From Prorocentrum cordatum (lineage: Eukaryota > Sar > Dinophyceae > Prorocentrales > Prorocentraceae), in contig CAUYUJ010003869.1 of the NCBI GenBank assembly GCA_963575745.1, positions 335,065-399,064 on the forward strand: a stretch of 64,000 nucleotides of DNA. The letters are read 5' to 3'. The translations under genes were made by a program, and so were the position numbers. Shown piece after piece: positions 34,035 through 44,644 of this stretch. Under the pieces are notes generated by a model. It was not told the origin of the DNA, made no database searches, and saw only the letters and a list, made by a program, of their open reading frames with translations. Position 1 is the stretch's first letter; the number at the start of each line of letters is the position of its first letter.

Positions 34035-34202
34035 GCGAAGAGAACTATGCACATGCACCGATCCTGGCAAGGCCCATCCTTGACCCAGGATCGGTGCATG
34101 TGCCTTCCTGGCCAAGGCAGGAGGGGGTATGCACCGATACTGGGCTCAGGATGGGCCTGGCCAGAATCGGTGTGTGTGTGTGTGTGCATAGTTCTCTTTC
34201 CT
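34035..34202. repeat. Nested inverted repeats (fold-back element)
   Basis: The inner hairpin is perfect: GCACATGCACCGATCCTGG (34049-34067) against CCAGGATCGGTGCATGTGC (34085-34103). The larger left arm (about 34038-34080, from GAAGAGAACTATGCAC to GGCCCATCC) pairs with 34150-34200 (GGATGGGCC to GTGTGCATAGTTCTCTT), where (TG)n has expanded. A third partial copy, TATGCACCGATACTGG, lies between them. Confidence 0.85.
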
Positions 34203-34775
34203 CTGAGAGTTGCCCCGATCGTCCCGAGCGGCTGCCAGAGGCTTGGGCTGTGTCCCGAAGGCCGCCAGGAGCGGCCCGCTCCCGTGGGGGGTCCGTCCAG
34301 TCGACCGCGCCTCCCAAGCTGCTCACGAGGGGGGTGCCTTTTGTGACGAGGGCGAGGGCCAATTTCGGGGGAGGGCGAGGGCGAGGAGGAGGGCGAGGGC
34401 CCGGAGGTGCAGGAGGAGGAGGAAAAGGAGAAGGAGGAGGAGGAGGAAGAATGCAAAGTGTAAACCCAACAGGCGTGCATGATGTTGCAATAAGCCTTCC
34501 GTCCTAGTTCCCCTCACAGGTACCTACAAGAATTGATTGTCAATGAAGGACGTGGCCCATTAGCAGACGACCGTCTGAGAACCCTCAATCGTGCCCAGAA
34601 CACAATACCTGCGACTTCAACGTCGCGGATCAGCGTGACTGTTGGGCCTTGACAGTCTAAGTCGTGCCAGAATGTAAATCTTGGGATTGCAATGCCGCGA
34701 ATCAACGTGACCATTGCGGTATGACAGCCCTAAATCGTACCATCATGTTGCAAGTTGTAAAGACTAATGCGCGAT
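34203..34775. other. No gene recognised; GGA-rich patch and a ~78-bp duplication
   Basis: 34360-34450 is purine-rich (GGAGG). At 34585-34740 two diverged tandem copies share AATCGTGCC/GTCGTGCCAGAA, GCGACTTCAACGTCGCGGAT or GCAATGCCGCGAAT, and CAGCGTGAC or CAACGTGAC. Confidence 0.55.
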
Positions 34776-35262
34776 GCGCTAAGGCGAGAGCCACAATGTG
34801 AAACAGAACAGCCCTCCATCTTCGACAATGCTGTCAACTTTAGACGAATTTGCGCGGCGCCAAGGCGAGAGCCACATTTGAAAACGGCCCGACCTCCATC
34901 CTTGTGTGTTACAAACGTCTTATAGAACGTGCGCGGCGCTAAGGCGAGAGCCACATTTGAAAACGGCCCGCCCTCCATCCTTGAAATTGTTACAGACTTC
35001 TTATATGAATGTGCATGGCGCTCCGGCGAGAGCCACACTTGAAAAACGGCCCGCCCTGCATTTTTGAACATTCTGCACACTTGTTTATACAAATGTGCGT
35101 GGCGCCCTGGCGAGAGCCACACTTTGAAACCGACCCGCCCTCCATCCGTGAAGCTGTTGAAAACGCGTAATACGAATGCGCGCGGCGCTAAGGCGAGATC
35201 CACTTTTGAAACCGACCCGCTCTCCATACGTGAAACTGTTGCAATTGTCAAGCTTCAGGATC
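34776..35262 (+). repeat. ~82-bp tandem repeat, six diverged copies
   Basis: Units start at GCGCYAAGGCGAGAGCCACA at 34776, 34857, 34936, 35018, 35102 and 35186. Spacing is 79-84 bp. Each continues TTTGAAAACGGCCCGCCCTC and ends in a variable A/T-rich part. Confidence 0.9.
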
Positions 35263-35339
35263 ATACATGGTGAGGAAGTCTCAGGCGAAACGCCCAGCCC
35301 GCCCTACCAACACGCCTGGGGGTGCGACAGGGAGGAACT

Positions 35340-35480
35340 ATTCATAAATAAAAGGGCTGGAGGAGGAGAAGTAGGAGGAGGAGGAGGGCGAGGGCCTGGA
35401 GGAGAAGGAGGAGGAGGAGGAGGACGACGAGGAGGAGGAGGAGGGGGAGGACCAGGAGGGCGAGGACCTGCAGGGCGCGA
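35340..35480 (+). repeat. GGA-rich microsatellite
   Basis: Purine-rich GGAGGA tract interrupted by GGGCGAGGGCCTGG. Confidence 0.85.
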
Positions 35481-35712
35481 AGATGCTCGCGCATCGTAGG
35501 GCAGGATGCGCGAAGTTATGCGACGACAGCCACAACCAGAGCTGAGGATGAGCCTCTGAAGCGAGGCATCCTCGCATCCTTAAGATCCTGGGCGTCCGCT
35601 GTGGTCTTTCTGCTTCCTCGGCCCGAGGGCACCATGGCATCTCGGTGCGCTCCAGGCGTCTCGCATCGCTGCCTCTTCTCTGCGGGAACCTTTTACTGCA
35701 CAAGCGTAAACT

Positions 35713-35824
35713 GTCGGAGGTCCGCGCGGAGTTCTTGGATCTGGGCTGGACCCCCTCCCTGGCGACGGAGGCGCCGCCAGGGGGGCCCCAGCGCAGATCC
35801 AAAAAATCCGCGCGGAGCTCCGAC
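35713..35824. repeat. Fold-back element, ~50-bp arms
   Basis: Left arm 35713-35764 (GTCGGAGGTCCGCGCGGAG ... TCCCTGGCG) pairs with right arm 35775-35824 (CGCCAGGGGGG ... TCCGCGCGGAGCTCCGAC) with a few mismatches and a 10-nt loop. A related single arm occurs near 49780-49820 (TTCGGCGGTTGGCGCGGATT). Confidence 0.8.
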
Positions 35825-35869
35825 ACTTTATATTTCGATGCCGTTTCTTTCCTTCGATTATCCTTACTC

Positions 35870-36370
35870 CTGATTGCGAAGGCCTTAGGGCCGGTGCCGC
35901 CAGCCCTGAAGGGGAACGACGAAGACGACGACGACGCTCGCGAGCCCTCGTGGGGGCCCTTGTGGGCCCTGTTGGCCTCGGGACCCCCCCTTGGGAATCC
36001 CTCCAGGAGCGCCCCCAGCGATCCCCTCTCGGGACCGCCCCCCGCCTCTGGGCGGGGAGGGAGGGATCAAGGGCTTTTCCCTTCGACTTGATTGGTATTC
36101 CCCCTCTTGCGGCTCTGTTGGGCTCTCTTGGGCCGTCTTGGTCGGAGAGGGGGAGGTCACAACCCCCGAGACCCTCTCTTGGGGTGGGGTCGGAACCCCA
36201 GGTCCCCCTCACTACCCCCCCCCCGGGACCCCCCCGAGACCCGAGACCCCTCCCCGCCAGGCGCGGGGAAGGGATCAAAGGGAAAAGGCTTCCCTTTGAC
36301 TCGATTGCGGCGTTGTTCGGTTTTCGTTTGGCTCGTCGCATGAGGAGGAGGCCCCAGGGGAAGGGCCAGA
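35870..36370 (+). repeat. Intronic dispersed repeat, copy in the first mapped intron region
   Basis: Starts GATTGCGAAGGCCTTAGGGC and contains two modules of the form GGGATCAAAGGGAAAAGGCT followed by TCCCTTTGACTCGATTG. Both features recur in 56098-56960, near the other end of the same gene. The core is a short palindrome, AAGGGAA(N)TTCCCTT. Confidence 0.7.
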
Positions 36371-36431
36371 AAAATGTATCACACACCATACACACACCGC
36401 CAGGGGCGGTGGATTCTGATTGTACGAGGAG

Positions 36432-36553
36432 GGGGGACGGCGAGCAGCGGCTGGTGCATGGCGCGAAGGACGGCGAGCCGCTGGTGCGGAAGGACAGGTT
36501 CCCCGACATGAAGGCGCTGGTCGAGTACGGGCACTCGCTGGGCCTGAAGGCCG
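36432..36553 (+). CDS. GH27 gene, exon A
   Basis: Reads GDGEQRLVHGAKDGEPL then VRKDRFPDMKALVEYGHSLG and LKA, matching the GH27 segment between the DDxW motif and the GWY strand (family PLVxDxxRFPxGMKAL-HxxGLKxG). The exon should end near GGCCTGAAGGCC; the frame meets a stop at 36577. Both boundaries are approximate. Confidence 0.75.
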
Positions 36554-39500
36554 CGCGGAAAGGGGACGCCGGGGAGTAGTCGGGAGGAATCAGAGGAGGA
36601 AAAGGTACGATACCGCTATCCTCGCCTCGTTTTTGCTATTTGGTCTCCTGGGAGGCCTTTGTCGCCACCGTTGGATTCTCCTCAAAATTCTGGTCAGAAC
36701 GCATCCTGGGAGAGTTCCGAGGAGTAGCGGTATCTGCAGTACCTCTTTGTTGCCCCAAGGGAGAGAAGAAAATAGTGTGTGGATGGGTTGAGCGGTAGAG
36801 AGAGCATTTGAGCATTTTATTGGTCATACTAGTGGTACGCCCGTGGTATCGTAATGGGACGCCGTTTCGATGATGTACGAACTTCCGAACATAGCAAATT
36901 CGACATGCTGAGTGATATACTGGACGTTCTTTGATGCAGTGGCACATGTAAATGGTGTTGCTCATGTTAATCAGCCAACAGTGCCGTACGCATCGGGATC
37001 TTGATATTTGAACATGCAGGTGGGTACCTACCTGAACAACTGCATATGTATGGAGGTCAACCTTGAGCCGCACTACGAAGAGGATGTAAGGTGGTTCTTT
37101 GGTGACGAGGGGGGAGCATGGACTCATGTGCAGGGATTCAGGCGGTGAGTGGTAAGATGTTCCAGGGGGGAAATTCAGGAGAACGGTATAGAGATCCAGT
37201 AGTGCAGATGAATTCAGGACAGCGCGCCAGTGGATCCCCCGGTGATTGTAAAGGGTGTGTGTGTGTGTGCTCGCAGAAGCCCCCACCCCCCTCAAAGGGG
37301 GGGGGGGACATTTTCGGACACCCCCCCCTTCCCCTCTTTGAGGGGGGAGGGGGATTTCGGACCTCCCCCCCCTTCCTCCTTTGCGCAAAGGGGGGGGGTT
37401 CTGACATCCCAATCTCTCGATTTCCTGGCTTCCGGACATGTTGGTAGGTAGGGGTGGGAGGGTTCGGATGTTAGGGTGGTAGCGTTAGGGAATTAGGACT
37501 AAGGTGTTCGGGTTAGGGTGTTAGTTTAGGGTGTGATGGTTATGCTGTTAGTGTTTGGAGGTTAACGCGAAGGTTAGAGTTTAGGATTAGGGTTTCGGTT
37601 TTAGGGTTAGGGTTTCGGGGTGGGGTTCGGTGCAAGGTTACGGGGTTAGGGTCAGAATTAGGGTTCGGGTTAACGTTGGGTATTCGGGTTTAGCGTTAGG
37701 GTCATGAGTTAGGTTTTAGGGTAGAGGTTATGATAGAGGTTAAGGTTAGGGTCAGTATTAGGGGTTAGGGTTAGGGTTAGGGGCTATGGTTAGGGTGAGG
37801 ATTTGGAGTTGGGGTTAGGGTTCGGGGTCGGGGAAATGGTAGGGGTTAGGGTAGAGATTAGGGTAGGGGTTACGGTCGGGGGTAGGCTTAGGATTATGGG
37901 TTAGAGTTCAGAGTTAGCGTTAGGGTGAGGGTAGGGGCTAGGGTTAGTATTGGGGGTTAGGGTTTGGGTTTAGGGTTTGGGCTAGGGTTCGGGTTCGGGG
38001 TTAACGTAGGGGTAGGGGTTCGGGCTTAGGATTAGGGTTCCGTCTAGGGGTTAGGGGTTAGAGGTTGGGGTCAGGGTAGGGGTTCGGATTAGGGGCTTGG
38101 GTCTGGGTAGGGGTTAAGATTAGGAAGAAGGGTAAGGGTTAGGGTTAGGGTAGGGGTTAGGGTTAAGGTGATGGGTTTGGGTATGGGGTTAGGGTAGGGG
38201 TTGGGGATAGGAACATGGTAATTGAGTGGGTTGAGATTAGGGGTTAGGGGGAGGGTTTAGGGTTAAGGTTGGGGGATCGGGTTTAGGGTCAGGGTTTAGG
38301 GCAGGAATTAGGGTTAGGATTAGGGGTAAGGGTTAGGGTTTAGGGTCAGGGTTTGGGCTTGGGGCTAAGGCAGGGGTTCGGGTCAGGGATTAGGGTTTGG
38401 GTTTTGGGTCAGGGTTGCAGGGGTTGATGTTAGGGTAGGGGTTAGGGTTAGGGCTTAGGGTTAGGGGTAGGGTTTCGGGTGAGGGTCAAGCTCTGCAGGG
38501 CGAGCGGTTACGGTTAGGGATTAGGGTATGGGCTAGGGTTGGGGGCAGAGAGTACGGGTAGTGTGCGGGTTGGGAGTAGGGTTGAGGATTCGGGTTTAGG
38601 GGTTGGGATTAGGGTTGGGTAGGGGCTAGGGTTAGGCTTAGGATTAGAGGTTAGGGTTTAGGGGTTCGGGTTAGGGTAGGGGTCAGGATTAGGGGTTAGG
38701 GTTGTTGTTAGGGTTAGGGGGGAGGGTTGTTGGGGTTAGGGGTTAGGGGACGGTTTAGGGTCAAGTTAGCCTGCTCGAACGAGCCAGAGGGCTCCGTCCA
38801 CTCCCACCCGCCCTCCCACAACCTAAGAAGCAAGTGCGTCGCGTCCGACGCCTGTCGCTCATCTCATATGTATCGTGGGCGGCTAGACGTTCAGCGCGCG
38901 ACATGAGCTGCGTCCTATTCCTGCCGCGCATTGAGCAACGTGGACGAGAAGCAAGACCGCGCACGATGTACGCCGCGCCCCGCTCCGGCCTCTCATGTCG
39001 CATCGTCGGCGACAACATGTCCAGCGCGCGAAGTGCGCCGCGTCTCATTCCAGCCATGCGTGTTGTACCGCCAATCGTTTCGCTCCTGCCGCGCATGGAG
39101 GAGGGGGAGGAGGAGGAGGAGGAGGAGGAGGAGGAGGAGGAGGAGGAGGAGGAGGAGGAGGAGGAGGAGGAGGAGGGAGGAGGAGGAGGAGGAGGAGGAG
39201 GAGGAGGAGGAGGAGGAGGAGGAGGGAGGAGGAGGAGGGGGGAGGGGGAGGGGGAGGGGAGGGGGGAGGAGGAGGAGGAGGTGGAGGAGGAGGAGGGGAG
39301 GGAGAGAGGGAGGGAGGGAGGGAGACATGAAAAGGAAGAGGATAATGCCTCTTGGGCATTCGCTGGGCGTCCCGTTCCCGCCACGCGATTCGCAGCGCCG
39401 ACGAAGAGGAAGTACATGTTGGCTAGAAAAACGTCGACGTTGCGGTGTTTGTTGACAGGTAGGACGGGGGTTTCCCGCGCAGGGTTGGCCAGGCGTCCGC

Positions 39501-41148
39501 GCGCGATGTGCACCGCGTCCCATTCCTGCTAAACTGTTCGCAGCGTCGGCGACAAGAAAGTCCATGTGGACGAGAAGAACGTTGACTTTGTATTGTTTTT
39601 TGATGGGCCGGACGCGACCACCCGCTTCGGCTACCCAAGCGATGTTCATTCCGTGAAATTCCTGCTGCGTTTTTCGCAATTCGACGACATGTTGGCGAGA
39701 AAAAAAGTTCGTGATGATTTTTGACAGGTAGGACGGCGAGGCTGCTATCGGCCGTCTAGGTGGGGATGTGGGGGTGCTTCACCATAGGAAGTAAGGATAG
39801 GGGGGGGGTTAGAGTTAGGGTATGGGGTTCGGGTCAGGATTAGATGGTAGGGTTCGGGTTTAGGGTAAGGATTCGGGGTTCGGCGTAGGGGTTAGGGTTA
39901 GGGGATCGGGGTTCGGGTTTAGGGTAGAGGTTAGGGTCAGGATTCGGGGATCGGGGTTCGGGTTCGGAGTTGGGGTTAGGGCTGGGGTTAGGGGTCAGGG
40001 TAAGGGTTAGGGTCAGGATTAAATGTTAAGGTTAGGGCTTAGGGTGAGGATTAGGGGTTAGGGGTTGGGGTTAGGGGATCGGGGTTCGGGTTTAGGGTTG
40101 AGGTTAGGGTTAGGGGATCGGGGTTCGGGTCAGGATTTGGGGTTAGGGTTAGGATTAGGGTTAGGGGTTAGGGTAGGGTTAGGGTTAGGGTTTAGGGTTC
40201 GGGCTATGGGTTAGTTCCCCAATCAGAGCTTGTTTCTGTAGAGGTCCTAGCGGATTCATATAGTTAGGCGAGGTTCGCCGCCGATTTCGGTGGCGGGCCC
40301 GGGTGCCTGGGTGCCCGGGTGCCCGGTGGCGCCCGGAGGTGCCCGGAGGTGCCCGGGGGGTGCCCAGGTGCTCTATCTCCCTATAGCCATATAGCCCTAC
40401 AGCCTCGCAGCCCTACTTATGGCCCTATAGCCCTGTAGCCCTAGAAAGATTCAGAATTGGGGCTTTTCTCCGGTATCATGGGTTAGGATTTAGGTGGTGG
40501 GGTTAGGATCGGGGTTAGGGTTTGGGATTTGGGTTAGGACCACTAGCCTCCTCTATTCGAAGCCCGGTGGACGTACCCCACCCACCCATGGCCCATCACA
40601 TACAGAACTCAACGCGTCGAGGACGTCAGTGCGATGCGTCATGGGCAAAACTTACGCAGCGCTTCAACCCGATGCAGCGGCGATGTGAAATGGGATCGAA
40701 GCGACCAGTGGGTAGCTCCCCACAGCAGGCTGCCGACGCATTGGCGATGCGCGCCTGGGCCGCGCCTGAGCCGCGCCGGGGGGGCGCTTAGAAAATGCCT
40801 GGCAGGCGCCTGGGAGCGCCTGGGGCACAAGCGCGCCCAGGCGTGCTCGGGATTGTATTTATTGATAGAGATCGCGCGAGCTGGAAGGAGCCTACTTGCT
40901 CCTCGGGAATGTGTTGCCAGGGATTCGGGCCGCATGCATGAGAAACCGTATGTTTTGCAAGGGATTCCGGCCGCATGGGCACAACACCGCAGTTTTTTAG
41001 AAGGGAAAGTGCGTGGCGCCGAAGGGGCGGCATAGGGGGAATTCGTAAGGGGTCTCAGGTTTTAGATCTTTATCAGAGTGAGGGGGCCGAACGGTCATTC
41101 ACTGTCCCTGGGTGCGTGGCTGTAATGGGATTCCACGGTGCGGATTCG

Positions 41149-41219
<71 letters not shown>

Positions 41220-41302
41220 GTTGTTTGTTGTTTGTTGTTTGTTGTTTGTTGTTTGTTGTTTGTTGTTTGTTGCTTGTTGTTGTTTGTTGTTGTTGTTGTT
41301 GA

Positions 41303-41336
<34 letters not shown>

Positions 41337-44300
41337 CCCCATATCCTAAGGATTGGGGTTCTTGTTATCACTCTGACGCCTCCCACTGCTCCTCCTTCCT
41401 CCCGCTCGCGCCTCCCTCCTTTCAATGATAATCACCAGATAAGACAAGACAAAATAATATACTACAAGATAAGATAAGATAGCACAATATATGATAAGGT
41501 AAGATAAGATATATGACAAGGTAGGATAATATATAAGATAAGACAGCCTATGGAGTAATAAGATAAGACAATATATGATGCGATAAGATGAGTTGATATA
41601 AGATAAGCTGAGACAAGATAAGAGATTTCAAGATAAGATAAGATAGAGGGTAATAAAGGTAATATAAGATAGGACTCGATAAGATAAGATGAGACTCACT
41701 CTCACTCAGACTCACTCACAGTCACATTCACTCACACTCACACTCTCTCATGATCACAAAACGCTGCCAGGGGCATCATTTGGGAGCCCCAAGGGGGAGC
41801 CACCCTGGCTGATCTCACGAGCCCGTTCGCGCCGATTTTGGTGGGACGTCTCAGCTAAAATTGCCGTTTGGCCTCCCCAACATGTCTCTCTTGAGAGCCT
41901 CATGGTCACAAAACGCTGCCAGGGGCATCATTTGGGAGCCCCAAGGGGGAGCCACCCTGGCTGATCTCACGAGCCCGTTCGCGCCGATTTTGGTGGGACG
42001 CCTCAGCTAAAATTGCCGTTTGGCCTCCCCAACATGTCTCTCTTGAGAGCCTCATGGTCACAAAACGCTGCCAGGGGCATCATTTGGGAGCCCCAAGGGG
42101 GAGCCACCCTGGCTGATCTCACGAGCCCGTTCGCGCCGATTTTGGTGGGACGTCTCAGCTAAAATTGCCGTTTGGCCTCCCCAACATGTCTCTCTTGAGA
42201 GCCTCATGGTCACAAAACGCTGCCAGGGGCATCATTTGGGAGCCCCAAGGGGGAGCCACCCTGGCTGATCTCACGAGCCCGTTCGCGCCGATTTTGGTGG
42301 GACGTCTCAGCTAAAATTGCCGTTTGGCCTCCCCAACATGTCTCTCTTGAGAGCCTCATGGTCACAAAACGCTGCCAGGGGCATCATTTGGGAGCCCCAA
42401 GGGGGAGCCACCCTGGCTGATCTCACGAGCCCGTTCGCGCCGATTTTGGTGGGACGCCTCAGCTAGAATTGCCGTTTGGCCTCCCCAACATGTATCTCTT
42501 GAGAGCCTCATGGTCACAAAACGCTGCCAGGGGCATCATTTGGGAGCCCCAAGGGGGAGCCACCCTGGCTGATCTCACGAGCCCGTTCGCGCCGATTTTG
42601 GTGGGACGCCTCAGCTAGAATTGCCGTTTGGCCTCCCCAACATGTATCTCTTGAGAGCCTCATGGTCACAAAACGCTGCCAGGGGCATCATTTGGGAGCC
42701 CCAAGGGGGAGCCACCCTGGCTGATCTCACGAGCCCGTTCGCGCCGATTTTGGTGGGACGCCTCAGCTAAAATTGCCGTTTGGCCTCCCCAACATGTCTC
42801 TCTTGAGAGCCTCATGGTCACAAAACGCTGTCAGGGGCATCATTTGGGAGCCCCAGGGGGAGCCACCAGGGGCCTCATAGTCACCAAACGCTGCCAGGGG
42901 CAGCATTTTGGCTTCCCAAAGAGGAGTCGACCAGAGCTTCCTAGTCACCAGACGCTGCTAGGGGCACCATTGGGATCCAGACTCACATCCAGACTCACTC
43001 ATACACAAGCTCACTCACACTCACCAAACGCTGCCAGGGGCAGCATTTTGGCTTCCCAAAGAGGAGTCGACCAGCGCTTTCTAGTGACCAGACACTGCGA
43101 GGGGCACCATTGGGATCCAGACTCACATCCAGACTCACTCATACACAAGCTCACTCACACTCAGACTCACTTATTCAGAGTCGGGCACACTCAGACGTAC
43201 CCATACCCAGACTCACCCACACTCAGGCTCACCAGACCCAGACTCTGTCAGAAGCCAGTAGCGATTAAGATTCACTCATACGCAGACTCGCTCCCACTCA
43301 GAACCACTTACACTCCGACTCACTCACACCCAGACCCACTCACACTCAGACTCACGCGCGCGCAGACTCACGCACACTGACATTCGCTCACATTCAGACC
43401 CACCCACACACAGACTCACCGACAGTCACAATTACTCACACTCAGGCTCACTCACTCACCCTCGGCCACACTCAGATTCACTCACAGTCAGACTCACTCA
43501 TGCACAGACACACTCACACTCAGATTCACTCTCGCACAGCCTCACTCATACACAGACTCACTCACATTCAGATTCATTCATACACAGACTCGGTCATAGT
43601 CATATTCACTCATGCACAGCTACACTCACAGTCAGATTCGCGCACGCTCAGAATCACTCATGCACAGATTCACTCACACTCAGACTCATTCATGCACAGA
43701 CTCACTCACACGCAGATTCACGCACACTCAGACGCATTCATACACCGACTCATTCACACTCAGATTCACTTATGCAAAGACACACTCACACTCAGATTCA
43801 CGCACACTCAGACTCGCTCGTACACAGACCTGCTCACACTCAGACTCACTCATGCACTGACTCACTCACACTCAGGTTCACACACACACACACTCAGAAT
43901 CACTCATGCACAGACTCACTCACACTCGGATTCATTTATGCACAGACTCACTCACTGGTGCACAGACTCACTCATACACCGACTCGCTCACACTCAGATT
44001 CACGCATGCACAGACTCACTCACACTCAGATTCACCCGCAAGCAGACTTCTTCATGCACAGTCTCACTCACATTCAGATTCACTCATGCACAGGCTCACC
44101 CACACTCAAACTCACTAACATTCATCCTCGCTCATAAACAGACACACTCACACTCAGATTCACACACACGCAAACTTGCCACACACCGATACACTCATAC
44201 TCAGATTTTCTTCCACTCAGACTCATTCATACTCAGACTCATTCACGCACAGACTCACACACAGTCATATTCACTCATGCACAGACTCACTCACTCCGAC

Positions 44301-44591
44301 TCAGTCATCCTCAGACTTACTCATACTCAGACACTCACACTCAGACTCGCCACACCCCTACTCACTCATATTCAGATGTACTCCGACACAGACTCAATCA
44401 TACCCAGAGTCACTCATACCCAGATTCACTTACATTCAGACTCACTCCCATTCCGACTCACTCACACGCAGACTCTTTGGGAACGAGATGCACATATGGG
44501 GATCACCACGCAGTGAATAATTGCTGTTGTTGTTGCTGTTGTTGTTGTTTGTTGTTGTTGTTGGTGTTGTTGTTGGTGGTGGTGGTGGTGG

Positions 44592-44644
<53 letters not shown>

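Noticed and set aside
41099-41345. Poly-Gln, poly-Asn, poly-Leu and poly-Cys frames through GTT tracts (also at 44442-45227)
   Set aside because: Microsatellite translations with no flanking protein-like sequence.
41749-42880. Regular 152-bp repeats considered as a CRISPR-like or gene array
   Set aside because: Units abut without variable spacers, the period is a plain tandem satellite, and the context is eukaryotic.
43500-44520. 338-codon frame of THTQIHSHSDS repeats, resembling a His/Ser/Thr-rich surface protein
   Set aside because: It is a direct translation of the CTCACA/CTCAGA satellite. All three + frames give similar peptides and the DNA repeat is not in multiples of three throughout.
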